Assembly (NCBI RefSeq): GCF_001435095.1
Contig: NZ_AZFC01000003.1
Coordinates: 107,649 to 171,648 of the forward strand
Reading direction: 5' to 3'
Length of the DNA: 64,000 nucleotides
Origin: Levilactobacillus spicheri DSM 15429
Lineage (GTDB): Bacteria > Bacillota > Bacilli > Lactobacillales > Lactobacillaceae
Below the pieces are notes generated by a model that worked only from the letters and a program-made list of their open reading frames with translations, ran no database searches and had not been told where the DNA came from. Made by a program: the position numbers and the translations under genes. Positions 9,676 to 19,229 of the stretch are shown here, one piece after another (within the stretch, counting starts at the first letter, position 1; each line of letters starts with the position of its first letter).

Positions 9676-9713
9676 GGCTAGCGTGTGTGAACCGAATAGG
9701 AAGGGGGCTAACG

Positions 9714-11564
9714 ATGGCGAAGATTCCTGAAGAAGTGATTGAAACGGTCCGAACGGCGACCAACATTGCGGACGTGGTCGGACAATACGTTCAATTGAAG
9801 AAATCCGGGAAAAATTTGTTTGGGTTGTGTCCCTTTCACGAGGAACGGACCCCCTCATTTTCCGTTTCGGAAGATAAGCAGATTTTTCACTGCTTCAGCT
9901 GTGGTCGCGGGGGCAACGTCTTCAAGTTCTTGATGGAACTGGAACACGTGAGCTTTCCCGAGGCGGTCGTCAAGGTCGCCGACTTCAGTCACGTGGACCT
10001 GGATAACGAGTACCGACAGGACGCCAACGCGCCTGCGGTAAACTCCAAGACGGCGCAGCTGATCGACCTGCATGAGCAGGCCGCCAAGCTGTACCACCAT
10101 ATCCTGGTGAACACGGAGATGGGGCAGCCCGCCCTGGATTATCTGCATAATCGGGGGTTGACCGACGAGACCATCGAGACCTATCAGTTGGGGTTCGCCC
10201 CGGCCCAGCGGTTACTGAAGCCCTTCTTCGAGCAGCGCCAGGCGGACTATCAGTTGTTACGGCAAAGTGGCTTGTTCATCGAAAACGCGCAGGGAGACTT
10301 ACGGGACCGGTTTACCGAACGGGTCATGTTCCCGCTGCGCAATGCGAGCGGACACGTGGCCGCCTTCTCTGGGCGGGTGCTCAAGAAGAGCGACGACCAG
10401 CCGAAATACTTGAATAGTCCAGAAACGGCGTTGTTTACCAAGAGCCGGTTACTCTTCAACTTTGACTTGGCACGGCCGGCGATTCGTGAGGCCGGTGAGG
10501 TGATTCTTTTCGAAGGATACATGGACGTGATCTCCGCCACGCAGGCGGGGGTCCGTAACGGCATCGCTTCGATGGGGACCAGCCTCACAACCGAGCAAAT
10601 CTACGCCATCGAGCGCACCACGGACCATCTGAATATCTGTTACGATGGGGATACCCCGGGGCAACGGGCGACGCAGCGGGCAATTGGCCTGTTGCGTGAG
10701 CACAGTCACCTGGACCTCAGCGTGATTCAGTTACCGGAGGGGCAAGACCCGGATGAATACCGGCGGGCCCACGGTGATGAGGGGTTTCAAAAGGTCATGC
10801 AAAGCGCCAAGGAGACGCCCATTCGCTTCCAGTTGCGCTATCTACGGCGCGACCGGGCGTTGGAGACGGATAGCGAACAACTCGACTACCTGAATGAAGC
10901 CCTGCCCCTGTTGGCGCAGGTGAATGAGCCGGTGGCCCTAGATCTGTACCTGAACCAGTTGGCCACGGAGTTCCATCTCGACAAGGCGGCCCTGGTGGCG
11001 CGCCTCAAACAGGTCCGCCAGGTCGATGGCGCTCAACGCGAACGGCAGCGGCACCAGGCCGCGGCGGCCCCAACACCACCACCGGTGGCCCCGGCCGTCA
11101 CCGTCCATCAACAACAGCGCCCGTTGACGCGGTTAGAGCGGGCGGAGCGACTGTTGCTTTACCGGTTGCTGCACGATCGAAATGTGTGGGCCCGCGTGAG
11201 CGAGGTGCCCAACTTTTGTTTCGTGCACGACGATTATCAAGTGATTTATACCCTGGCCCAGGGTTATTTTCAAACGCACCAGGTTTACCAGAGTGCCCAG
11301 TTTACAGACTTTATCCAGGAGGAACGGCTCCAACAACTCGTCATCGAGCTGGAGACGACCATCTCCCTTGCGGCGGTCACCCCGCGGGAGATTGATGACT
11401 ATCTCTCGGTCATTATGGATGAAGCGCCGCTCGAGGCCCAACTCCGTGAGAAGAAGCGGGCGTTGAGCGAGGCGTCACGACTGGGCGACACGGACCAACA
11501 GCGCCAACTCGTGATTGAGATTGTGCAGTTGGAACAACAACGACAGGCGAACAAGCAAGTTTAG
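9714..11564 (+). CDS. dnaG: DNA primase DnaG
   Basis: DnaG makes RNA primers for the replication fork. The 616-residue product begins with a CHC2 zinc-binding domain ([11 protein letters not shown], then CFSCGRGGN), followed by the TOPRIM catalytic core with LFEGYMDVI and the acidic YDGDTPG motif at about residues 300-310. A Gln- and Pro-rich linker (about residues 435-465) leads to a C-terminal DnaB-interacting domain. ATG 9714 follows GGAAGGGGG; an upstream in-frame extension to 9489 runs through a terminator and is rejected. It sits directly before rpoD, as in the macromolecular synthesis operon. Confidence 0.97.
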   Translation: MAKIPEEVIETVRTATNIADVVGQYVQLKKSGKNLFGLCPFHEERTPSFSVSEDKQIFHCFSCGRGGNVFKFLMELEHVSFPEAVVKVADFSHVDLDNEYRQDANAPAVNSKTAQLIDLHEQAAKLYHHILVNTEMGQPALDYLHNRGLTDETIETYQLGFAPAQRLLKPFFEQRQADYQLLRQSGLFIENAQGDLRDRFTERVMFPLRNASGHVAAFSGRVLKKSDDQPKYLNSPETALFTKSRLLFNFDLARPAIREAGEVILFEGYMDVISATQAGVRNGIASMGTSLTTEQIYAIERTTDHLNICYDGDTPGQRATQRAIGLLREHSHLDLSVIQLPEGQDPDEYRRAHGDEGFQKVMQSAKETPIRFQLRYLRRDRALETDSEQLDYLNEALPLLAQVNEPVALDLYLNQLATEFHLDKAALVARLKQVRQVDGAQRERQRHQAAAAPTPPPVAPAVTVHQQQRPLTRLERAERLLLYRLLHDRNVWARVSEVPNFCFVHDDYQVIYTLAQGYFQTHQVYQSAQFTDFIQEERLQQLVIELETTISLAAVTPREIDDYLSVIMDEAPLEAQLREKKRALSEASRLGDTDQQRQLVIEIVQLEQQRQANKQV

Positions 11565-11580
11565 TCTAGGGGGTATTTTA

Positions 11581-12705
11581 ATGGCGAAAAAGACCACGGA
11601 TCAACCAATGTTTGACCAAAAGGCATATAACAAGACGGTGCGAGCCCTGATTAAGAACACCAAGAAGGCTGGCCACATCTCATACGATGAGTTAACGGAT
11701 AAGGTGGCTTCTCCCTACTCGTTGGATGCTAAGCAGATGGATAAATTGTTAGAGACGATTTCGGATGCCGGAATCAGCGTGGTCGATGAGAAAGGTGAAC
11801 CGGACCCACGGGCGGTCAAAGCCCAAAAGGCCGTTTCCAAGAAGGAATTAAAGGAAGCCTCCACCACGACGGGGGTCAAGATCAACGACCCCGTGCGGAT
11901 GTACCTGAAGGAAATCGGGCGGGTCAACCTGTTGACGGCTGACGAAGAAGTGGCCTTAGCGCTGCGGATCGAAAAGGGCGATGAAGAGGCTAAGCAGGAA
12001 TTGGCCGAAGCCAACTTACGGCTGGTCGTTTCCATTGCCAAGCGGTACGTCGGTCGGGGGATGCAATTCCTGGACCTGATTCAAGAAGGGAACATGGGGC
12101 TGATGAAGGCGGTCGAAAAATTCGATTACCGGAAAGGGTTCAAGTTCTCCACGTACGCCACTTGGTGGATTCGCCAAGCGATTACGCGGGCGATTGCTGA
12201 CCAAGCCCGGACCATTCGGATTCCGGTGCACATGGTCGAAACCATCAACAAGCTGATTCGGATTCAACGGCAACTGCTCCAAGACTTAGGGCGGGAACCA
12301 ACGCCCGAAGAAATCGGGGCCGAAATGGACATGCCGACCGAAAAGGTCCGGGAGATCTTAAAGATCGCGCAAGAGCCCGTTTCGTTGGAAACGCCAATCG
12401 GTGAAGAGGACGATTCTCACCTGGGAGACTTCATTGAGGACCAGGATGCGACGAGTCCCGCCGACCATGCGGCCTACGAACTCTTAAAGGAACAGCTGGA
12501 AAGCGTTCTGGATACGTTAACGGACCGGGAAGAAAACGTCTTACGGCTCCGGTTTGGCCTGGATGACGGGCGGACCCGGACGCTGGAAGAGGTCGGCAAG
12601 GTCTTCGGGGTCACCCGGGAACGGATCCGGCAGATCGAGGCCAAGGCCTTACGGAAGCTGCGGCATCCATCACGGAGTAAGCAACTGAAGGACTTCTTGG
12701 AATAA
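11581..12705 (+). CDS. rpoD: Primary sigma factor RpoD (sigma-A)
   Basis: The housekeeping sigma subunit of RNA polymerase, 374 residues, typical of Gram-positive sigma-A. It has an N-terminal region 1.1, region 1.2 ([13 protein letters not shown]), regions 2.1-2.4 ([16 protein letters not shown], then [10 protein letters not shown]), region 3 (PTPEEI) and region 4 with the helix-turn-helix [21 protein letters not shown]. The start is ATG 11581, 16 bases after the dnaG stop, with AGGGGG upstream. It is followed by a strong terminator. Confidence 0.98.
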   Translation: MAKKTTDQPMFDQKAYNKTVRALIKNTKKAGHISYDELTDKVASPYSLDAKQMDKLLETISDAGISVVDEKGEPDPRAVKAQKAVSKKELKEASTTTGVKINDPVRMYLKEIGRVNLLTADEEVALALRIEKGDEEAKQELAEANLRLVVSIAKRYVGRGMQFLDLIQEGNMGLMKAVEKFDYRKGFKFSTYATWWIRQAITRAIADQARTIRIPVHMVETINKLIRIQRQLLQDLGREPTPEEIGAEMDMPTEKVREILKIAQEPVSLETPIGEEDDSHLGDFIEDQDATSPADHAAYELLKEQLESVLDTLTDREENVLRLRFGLDDGRTRTLEEVGKVFGVTRERIRQIEAKALRKLRHPSRSKQLKDFLE

Positions 12706-12728
12706 ACGACTTAATGAACTGAATCCCT

Positions 12729-12789
12729 AAATACGTCACCCTAGTTACACGGATTAATTCCGTCAAGACTGGGGTGGCGTATTTTTTTT
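12729..12789 (+). terminator. Intrinsic terminator after rpoD
   Basis: AATACGTCACCC pairs with GGGTGGCGTATT across a ~30-base internal loop and is followed by eight T residues. Confidence 0.85.
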
Positions 12790-12800
12790 GCCAAAAAAGA

Positions 12801-12829
12801 TTGACAGCCGACAACGGATTCGGTATGCT
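12801..12829 (+). promoter_or_regulatory. Sigma-A promoter of the YxeA-family gene
   Basis: TTGACA (12801-12806), a 17-base spacer and TATGCT (12824-12829) make a near-consensus promoter 62 bases before the start codon. Confidence 0.8.
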
Positions 12830-12890
12830 GTTGATACTCACTTAGTTACTTGAGTGATTAACCAATTAACGAATTCGGAGGAAGCAGCAC

Positions 12891-13289
12891 ATGAAATTTT
12901 TGGGGAAATTTGTTCTGACCTTAGTCGTCTTAGGGGCCATTATCGTGGGCGGCGCGGTGATCTTACCGGGGATCACCAAGAATCGCCAGTCGCAACTCGC
13001 GATGGCCATTGATAACGTGAACCCGCTGGTCACCCAGGAGACGGTCTACGCGTCGACGTCGGCCAAGCCCGTCCGCCAGTTCATCGGCGGCGCGGGGGAA
13101 AAGGAGTATACGTATCGGCTGGTGACCTATAACGCCAAGGGGGAGGCACGAACCGTGGTCTTTGATGCCCAGTGGCGCTTGAAGCCAAACAAGTTCTTAG
13201 CCATCACCACTAAGGGACAAAACGTCGAATCCTGGAAGGCAATCGGCCGGGTTCCCGCTAACGTTCAAAGCAATTTAGCCATGAGTTAA
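12891..13289 (+). CDS. YxeA-family secreted or membrane-anchored protein
   Basis: The 132-residue product has one N-terminal hydrophobic segment (about residues 5-27) that could be a signal peptide or anchor, then a ~100-residue extracellular domain resembling the YxeA/DUF1093 family. Diagnostic features are the EYTYRLVTYNAKGEAR-like strand and the LKPNKFLAITTKGQNVESW region. The function of YxeA proteins is unknown; several are linked to envelope stress. It has its own near-consensus promoter, a GGAGGAA site and a following terminator, so it is monocistronic. Confidence 0.75.
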   Translation: MKFLGKFVLTLVVLGAIIVGGAVILPGITKNRQSQLAMAIDNVNPLVTQETVYASTSAKPVRQFIGGAGEKEYTYRLVTYNAKGEARTVVFDAQWRLKPNKFLAITTKGQNVESWKAIGRVPANVQSNLAMS

Positions 13290-13323
13290 AAAAGCCTCAC
13301 AGGTACTCAGTCGTCAGACCAGT

Positions 13324-13363
13324 CGGTGACCCCGCAATCAGCCGGGGCCACCGGCTTTTTTCG
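13324..13363 (+). terminator. Intrinsic terminator after the YxeA-family gene
   Basis: GGTGACCCCG pairs with CGGGGCCACC and is followed by GGCTTTTTT. Confidence 0.8.
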
Positions 13364-13493
13364 TTGACTTGATCTGAGTCAAGGTTTGCGCCCTAGCGGT
13401 GCGGGATACTTAATCGTGGGGAAGAATTGTTGGGCAGTAACCGTTTACATAAAAGACCAGCCGCCAGTCGGTTATTTTATTGGGTAAAAGGTC

Positions 13494-13521
13494 TTGAAAT
13501 TTGATGTAAAGGGGATATAAT
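13494..13521 (+). promoter_or_regulatory. Sigma-A promoter of the Rrf2-type regulator
   Basis: TTGAAA (13494-13499), a 16-base spacer and a perfect TATAAT (13516-13521) lie about 49 bases before the GTG start. Confidence 0.8.
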
Positions 13522-13569
13522 GTATCTCGTTTAAAGTTCCCGGTATTCGGGAGAAGGGAGAACTGAATC

Positions 13570-14076
13570 GTGAAAGCCAAACCAAGTTTGGAGCAGGCAC
13601 TGTGTATCGTGGCGTTACTCGGGATTCAGGACCGGCGGATTCCCCTGCAGAGTCGGCTGGTGGCGGAACGCCTGGGCATCTCGACCAGCTACCTGAAGAA
13701 GATCGTTCAGCATTTGGCGGCCGCCCACATCGTCAAGACGGTCCCCGGCCGTGATGGCGGCATCGTTTTGACCCGGGATCCCCAGGCGATCACGTTGCTC
13801 GACGTCTTTGACGCCATTGAGGGGCACAGCCCGTTCGTGCAGAACACGGGGCTGGTCAACAAGGTCTTCGGCTTGGAGCTAAAAGAGGAGTTTCAAGCGA
13901 CGTATCACCTGAAGCACTTCAAGGATCAGCAGCCCGTGGCCAACGTTTTGGCCATTTTTAAGCAAGCGGAGGCGCGCTACCGTCAGCAACTGGCGACCCT
14001 GACCATTGGGGCGGTGTTACCGACCGATGGGGCGCAACCGTTACAGCTGGATTGGACCAAGTGGCTGACCCGGTAA
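13570..14076 (+). CDS. Rrf2-family transcriptional regulator
   Basis: The 168-residue product has an N-terminal winged helix-turn-helix of the Rrf2 type, with ERLGISTSYLKKIVQHL as recognition region (about residues 33-50) and the wing GRDGGIVLTRDP. It lacks the three-cysteine cluster that binds Fe-S in IscR and NsrR, so it is not an obvious iron-sulfur sensor. The start is GTG 13570 after GAGAAGGGAGAA. It immediately precedes the large MMPL transporter gene and probably controls it, as many regulators adjacent to RND/MMPL exporters do (inference). Confidence 0.82.
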   Translation: MKAKPSLEQALCIVALLGIQDRRIPLQSRLVAERLGISTSYLKKIVQHLAAAHIVKTVPGRDGGIVLTRDPQAITLLDVFDAIEGHSPFVQNTGLVNKVFGLELKEEFQATYHLKHFKDQQPVANVLAIFKQAEARYRQQLATLTIGAVLPTDGAQPLQLDWTKWLTR

Positions 14077-14125
14077 CACCTGAGCATCAAGAGAGCAAGT
14101 ATAGAATAAGGAGGCAGTTCACGCT

Positions 14126-17100
14126 GTGCGATGGATGAATAAGCACTACCTTTGGAACGTGATCGGCTGGTTGGTCATTGTCTTACTAGCCGTCCTCACG
14201 ATTCCCAATATGAGCAAGTTGGTGGCCGATAAGGGGCAAATTACGGTTCCCAGCAATTATCAAAGTACCCGGGCCACCAACATGCAGAAACAATGGGGGC
14301 GTTCGCAACGGGGGACCACGGCGGTCGTCGTGGTGTTCAACAACGGCAACTCCGCGTTGACCAGCACGCAAAATCAGCGGATCGACCAAACGATTCAACG
14401 GATCAAGCATCATGAGGATCAGTACCAGATCCGGTCGATCACGGCGGCTAGCGACAGTTCCACGGCCGCTTCCCAACTGATTTCAAAGGACAAAAGTACC
14501 CAATTATTACAATTGAACGTTCACAAGACGTCCAGCCACTCGATCACTAAGATTCGTTCGGAGATCACCCAACTGGCGAAGACGTCCGGGGTCACGACCT
14601 ACGTGACCGGGGCTGACGTCTTGAACCAGGACTTCTCCGATGCTACCCAGGCCGGGGTCCAGAAGACGGAAATCATTGCCGCCATCTTTATCTTCCTGGT
14701 CCTGTGGTTGGTCTTCCGGTCGCCCATCACCCCGTTATTCTCACTGTTGACGGTGGCGGTTTCGGTGATCACGTCGATTTCCGTGGTCGCCAACCTGGTG
14801 GACCGGTTCAACTTCCCGTTCTCTAACTTTACGGAAGTCTTTATCGTCATCGTCCTGTTCGGGATCGGGACCGACTACAACATCCTGCTGTATAACGAGT
14901 TTCGTGAGCGGCTGGCCCGCGGGGTCGATAAATATACGGCGACCAAGGAGGCCATCCGCATCGGGGGCCGCACGGTACTGTACTCCGGCCTGTCCGTTTT
15001 GATCGGGATGAGTGTCCTGGGCTTTGCCAACTTCTCCCTGTACCGGTCGGCTGTCGGCATCGCCGTCGGGGTCATCGTCTTGTTGGCGGTCCTGCTGACC
15101 TTAAACCCGTTCTTCATGGCGGTCTGCGGGCCGCACATGTTCTGGCCCGTCAAGAAGTTCCAGGGCGAGGGGGACAGCAAGCTGTGGCACAACATGGCCA
15201 AACACGCCATGATCCGGCCAGTCATCACGTTGATCCTGGTCGGCATCATCTTCGTGCCGTTAGCACTGACCTCGCACGGGACGTTGGACTATGACAACCT
15301 GGTCGAAATCGGGGATAACGTCCCCGCCAAACAGGGGTTCAAGGTCGTCCAAAAGCACTTCTCCAAGGGGACGGCGGAACCCACGACCATTTACATTCAA
15401 AGTTCGCATAAACTCGATAACGAAAAGTCGCTGCTGCTGATCGACCGGTTGACCAAGCAGCTGCAACAATCTGACGGCGTTAAGACCGTCGCGTCGGCCA
15501 CCCAACCCGGGGGGAAGGCCATCAAGAAGCTGTACGTCCGTAACCAGATGAGTACCGTGACGGGCGGGTTGGTCAAGGCCCAACAAGGGGTCAACAAGAT
15601 CAATAAGGGCTTGAAGTCCGCCCACAGCCAATTAGCCAGCCAGAACGTTTCCGGTTCGGTGAAGAGTGCTAATCAGTTAGCCTCTGGGGCGAAGCAGGTC
15701 AGTGACGGGACGCAAAAGCTGAATAGCGGCACCCAGTCACTGTCCAGCGGGGCCAAGACGTTAAGCTCCGGGACTCAGACGTTACAAAGCGGGATCAGTC
15801 AGGTCACCGCGGGATTGAATCAATTGAACACCAAGGTATCGTCCGCTTCGGGCGGGCAACAAGCCGCGGAACTGGCGCAATTGGAATCGGCGTTGCCACA
15901 ATTGAACGCGGCGATTCAGCAGTTGAGCAGGCAAGTGGCCAATAGTTCGACGGGCAGCACCAGCGGGGTCACGAGTTCCCTGACCACGATTGGGACCCAG
16001 ACGAAGGACATTGCGACCCAGCTGCAAAATATCAAGAGCTCGGTCGGCACCGTTAATTCGGTGTCCATGTCGGACGTCGAAGCGGCCTTTACCGCTGCCG
16101 GGGCCCCGTTATCGGCGACCCAAAAGCAGGTCATGGCCAGCGTCTTGGCCAAGCAAACGGCGGCTCAGAAGCAGTTATCCGCTTCGTTGAGCAGTTCGTT
16201 AGCCAAAATTGGGAGCGACGCCTCGGCAATCGGCAGTGCTGATCAGACGGTGGCAAGTCAGCTTCAGAGCTTGCAGAGTTCGACCAGCACGCTCCAGACG
16301 GCAGTCGCCACGTTGGCCCAGAAGTCCAACGTGGTCCTGCCAGGGGCGGCGACCGCTTTACAGGCGGCCAGCTCACAGTCGAGCCAGTTATCGAGTGCCA
16401 CGAGCCAGTTGTCTTCGGCGATGAACACGATCAACGGCAAGCTGCCTCAACTGGTCACGGGGGCGGACGCGTTAGCCGCCGGGACCAACAAGCTGAGCGC
16501 CAGCACGTCCCAGCTTGCTTCCGGGGCCAGTCAGGTCGCCACGGGGAACCAGACCATGGCCACGAAGCTCGCGTCGATGAGCAAGCAGCTGACCACGTTG
16601 AAGGCCGGCTTAGGCACGGCCACGAACGGCCTGTCCAGCGTTTCCACCGGGGTCGGTTCGGCCAACGGGTACCTGAAGGGCTTGCAAAAGTCGGCCGCCG
16701 CCGAAACGTTCTACATTCCGGCCAAGCAGCTGCACGGCAAGAGCTTCGCGCCGGCGCTGAAGACGTACCTGTCGCCGAACAAGAAGCTGACCAAGCTGAC
16801 GGTGGTCTTGGACGATGATCCGAGTTCCGCTGCGGCCATGGCGCGCCTGCCGAAGTTGGAAAAGGTGGTCAACGGGACGCTGAAGGGGACCAGCCTGGGG
16901 AACGCCCAGGTGGCCTTCGGGGGCAATACGTCTCAGACCAACGATATCAACGAAATGGCGTCCGGTGACTTTAGTCGGACGGTCATCATCATGTTAGCCG
17001 GGATCTTCATCGCGCTGATGGTCGTGACCCGTTCACTGGTTCAACCGATCGTGATCGAAGGCATCCTGGTCGTTGCCTACTCCGGCGCCCTGACCATCGT

Positions 17101-17527
17101 TCACTGGTTGGTCAAGCCGGTCTTGGGAGCGGACATGTTGACCTGGAACACGCCGTTCTTCACCTTCGTCATGTTGATCTCACTCGGGGTCGACTACTCG
17201 ATCTTCCTGATGCGCAAGTACCGGGAGTACCTGCACGAACCGGGCGCCACGAGCGACAAGATGCTCCAGGCGGCCACGGTGATCGGGACGGTCGTGATCT
17301 CCGCCGGGATTATCCTGAGCGGGACCTTCGCCGCCTTGATGCCGTCCGGGGTCATGACGTTGATTCAGATTGCGTTGGCCGTGATCATCGGGATCGTCTT
17401 GCTGGTGATTCTGTTGCCAATTGTGATGCCGGCCGTGATGAAGATCACGTACCCGTACCCATATTCTAATATGGCGCGGGAAGCGGATCAGGCACAGTCG
17501 GATCAGCCAAAACACGCACAAAAGTAA
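14126..17527 (+). CDS. MMPL/RND-family exporter with large extracellular repeat domain
   Basis: A 1133-residue membrane protein of the MMPL branch of the RND superfamily. It has an N-terminal membrane helix (~10-28), a first helix bundle at about residues 185-400 containing GIGTDYNILLYNEF, and a second at about 950-1120 with SLGVDYSIFLMRKY. These two Asp-containing motifs are the proton-relay signature. Between them is a very long Ser/Gln/Thr/Ala-rich domain (about 490-850) with SSGAKTLSSGTQTLQSG-like repeats that predicts extended coiled coil, as in YhgE/Pip proteins. GTG 14126 follows AAGGAGGC; ATG 14135 is an alternative. Its substrate is unknown. It follows the Rrf2 gene in apparent operon. 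Confidence 0.88.
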   Translation: MRWMNKHYLWNVIGWLVIVLLAVLTIPNMSKLVADKGQITVPSNYQSTRATNMQKQWGRSQRGTTAVVVVFNNGNSALTSTQNQRIDQTIQRIKHHEDQYQIRSITAASDSSTAASQLISKDKSTQLLQLNVHKTSSHSITKIRSEITQLAKTSGVTTYVTGADVLNQDFSDATQAGVQKTEIIAAIFIFLVLWLVFRSPITPLFSLLTVAVSVITSISVVANLVDRFNFPFSNFTEVFIVIVLFGIGTDYNILLYNEFRERLARGVDKYTATKEAIRIGGRTVLYSGLSVLIGMSVLGFANFSLYRSAVGIAVGVIVLLAVLLTLNPFFMAVCGPHMFWPVKKFQGEGDSKLWHNMAKHAMIRPVITLILVGIIFVPLALTSHGTLDYDNLVEIGDNVPAKQGFKVVQKHFSKGTAEPTTIYIQSSHKLDNEKSLLLIDRLTKQLQQSDGVKTVASATQPGGKAIKKLYVRNQMSTVTGGLVKAQQGVNKINKGLKSAHSQLASQNVSGSVKSANQLASGAKQVSDGTQKLNSGTQSLSSGAKTLSSGTQTLQSGISQVTAGLNQLNTKVSSASGGQQAAELAQLESALPQLNAAIQQLSRQVANSSTGSTSGVTSSLTTIGTQTKDIATQLQNIKSSVGTVNSVSMSDVEAAFTAAGAPLSATQKQVMASVLAKQTAAQKQLSASLSSSLAKIGSDASAIGSADQTVASQLQSLQSSTSTLQTAVATLAQKSNVVLPGAATALQAASSQSSQLSSATSQLSSAMNTINGKLPQLVTGADALAAGTNKLSASTSQLASGASQVATGNQTMATKLASMSKQLTTLKAGLGTATNGLSSVSTGVGSANGYLKGLQKSAAAETFYIPAKQLHGKSFAPALKTYLSPNKKLTKLTVVLDDDPSSAAAMARLPKLEKVVNGTLKGTSLGNAQVAFGGNTSQTNDINEMASGDFSRTVIIMLAGIFIALMVVTRSLVQPIVIEGILVVAYSGALTIVHWLVKPVLGADMLTWNTPFFTFVMLISLGVDYSIFLMRKYREYLHEPGATSDKMLQAATVIGTVVISAGIILSGTFAALMPSGVMTLIQIALAVIIGIVLLVILLPIVMPAVMKITYPYPYSNMAREADQAQSDQPKHAQK

Positions 17528-17534
17528 GCATCGT

Positions 17535-17577
17535 AAAAGCCACTCGGCGATTGGGAGATCGCGGGTGGCTTTTTTTC
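17535..17577 (+). terminator. Intrinsic terminator after the MMPL gene
   Basis: AAAGCCAC...GTGGCTTT with inner CGAT/ATCG pairing, followed by a run of seven T. Confidence 0.88.
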
Positions 17578-17671
17578 TGCCGGGAGATTCTGGGGTTGGG
17601 AGTATCGTAAACGTCCCGACTAGCTTATACTAAAGGGTAATCAGATTTTTTGGAAAGAAGGATGCTAGAAC

Positions 17672-18379
17672 ATGGATGCAGACCACTTATCACAACGTTT
17701 GGCGACGGTGGCCAAGTACGTGCCCGCGGGAAGTCGGTTGGCCGACATTGGCACGGATCACGCCTATTTGCCGGTCCACTTGATGAAACGAGGATTGATC
17801 GTCGGCGGCGTGGCCGGCGAGGTCGTCCGCGGTCCCTTTGAGAACGCCCGGCACGAGATTGCCCGGGAAGGCTATACGGCCAAGCTGACGGCGCGCCTGG
17901 CCAACGGACTTCAGGCCATCGAGCCGACCGATCACATCGATACGGTCGCCATTGCCGGGATGGGGGGCGCCCTGATCACCCAGATCTTGACCCAGGACTT
18001 TGACCGGTTGGCGGGGGTCAACCGGCTGGTCTTGCAGCCCAACGTCGGGGCCATGCAGGTCCGGGAGTTCCTGATGACCCACGGGTTCCAACTGGTGGCC
18101 GAAGAGATTTTAGCCGAGGACGGCCACATCTACGAGGTGCTGGTGGCCGACCGGCAGGCTCACCCGCAGACCTACGATGAGGAGGCTTTGCGGTTCGGCC
18201 CGTACCTGCTCGCGGCACCCAACGCGGCATTCGTGGCTAAGTGGCAACACGAGGCCGACCGCACGCGGGAGGTCTTACACCAGGTCCAGGCAGCCAAGGT
18301 CGTTCCCACGGCTAAGGTCACGGCATTAGAAGCGGAATTACGACAGATAGAGGAGGTCTTGCACCGTGTTAGGGCGTGA
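17672..18379 (+). CDS. trmK: tRNA (adenine22-N1)-methyltransferase TrmK
   Basis: TrmK makes m1A22 in tRNA in Gram-positive bacteria. The 235-residue SAM-dependent enzyme shows the Rossmann glycine motif LADIGTDHAYLPVHL at residues ~24-38 and the NPPY-like catalytic region as AIAGMGGALI near residue 93. The C-terminal half is a helical, probably coiled-coil domain. The start is ATG 17672 after AAAGAAGGATG. It overlaps the following Nif3-family gene by 14 bases, the usual trmK-yqfO pair. Confidence 0.93.
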   Translation: MDADHLSQRLATVAKYVPAGSRLADIGTDHAYLPVHLMKRGLIVGGVAGEVVRGPFENARHEIAREGYTAKLTARLANGLQAIEPTDHIDTVAIAGMGGALITQILTQDFDRLAGVNRLVLQPNVGAMQVREFLMTHGFQLVAEEILAEDGHIYEVLVADRQAHPQTYDEEALRFGPYLLAAPNAAFVAKWQHEADRTREVLHQVQAAKVVPTAKVTALEAELRQIEEVLHRVRA

Positions 18380-19172
18380 GTTCGTTGAACGATTTGAACA
18401 GTTTGCCCCGCAGAGCTGGGCGGAACCCTGGGACGTGCCCGGCTTGCAACTGGGGGACCTAGAGGCGCCGATCCATAAGATTCTGGTCACGCTCGACGTG
18501 CGGCCGGAGACCGTGCAGGAGGCGCTCGACGTAGGGGCGGACTTCATCTTTGCCCACCACCCGGCGATGTTCCATCCGGCCAAGACCCTGGACCTGAGCG
18601 TGCCGCAAAACCAGATGTACGCCACGATCCTGGCCCATCACCTGACGGTCTATGCCGCGCACACGAACCTGGACAGTGCGCCCGGGGGAATGAACGACTG
18701 GTTGGCGGCCGCTCTGGGGCTGCAAGATTGCACGGGATTGGTGCCGAGTCACGGCCAGACCGCCACCACAGCCGTGACCATGGGGCGCATCGGCAACTTG
18801 GCACGACCGACCACGGTCCAGGCCTTTGCCGAGCACTGCCGGCAGGTCTTTCACGTGGCGGGGTTACGGCTGATCAGTCACCGACCGACGGCCCCGGTCA
18901 CCCGGGTCGCCGTTTTGGGCGGCAGCGGCAGCGAGTTCTACACCGCGGCGGTGGCGCAGGGCGCCGACGTCTACGTCACGGGTGACGTATCGTATCATCC
19001 GGCCCAGGATATGCTGGCGGCCGGACTGAGCGTGGTGGACCCCGGACACCACATCGAAAGCATCTGTGAACCCCGACTGACCCAGCTCTTTACCACCTGG
19101 GCCGCGGAAAATGACTGGCCCGTGACGGTCCAAGCCACGAAGCTGAACACTGACCCGTTTACTTTTCTTTAG
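18366..19172 (+). CDS. Nif3-like dinuclear metal center protein (YqfO family)
   Basis: The 268-residue product belongs to the NIF3/YbgI family of dinuclear metal proteins, often called GTP cyclohydrolase I type 2 though the true function is unsettled. Visible metal motifs are FAHHPAMFHP (residues ~60-69), AAHTNLDSAPGGMND (~94-108) and the C-terminal PGHHIESICEP. It is the short form without the extra PII-like insert domain seen in B. subtilis YqfO. It starts with GTG 18366 inside the end of trmK, with GAGGAGG upstream, so translation is coupled. Confidence 0.9.
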   Translation: MLGREFVERFEQFAPQSWAEPWDVPGLQLGDLEAPIHKILVTLDVRPETVQEALDVGADFIFAHHPAMFHPAKTLDLSVPQNQMYATILAHHLTVYAAHTNLDSAPGGMNDWLAAALGLQDCTGLVPSHGQTATTAVTMGRIGNLARPTTVQAFAEHCRQVFHVAGLRLISHRPTAPVTRVAVLGGSGSEFYTAAVAQGADVYVTGDVSYHPAQDMLAAGLSVVDPGHHIESICEPRLTQLFTTWAAENDWPVTVQATKLNTDPFTFL

Positions 19173-19229
19173 GTCGGAAAGCGCGTAAACTGAACTTAGT
19201 AACGAAACTAAATTGAGGAGTGATTTGTT

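Noticed and set aside
9489..9713. N-terminal extension of DnaG
   Set aside because: The extension is translated terminator and promoter sequence; ATG 9714 gives the normal primase start.
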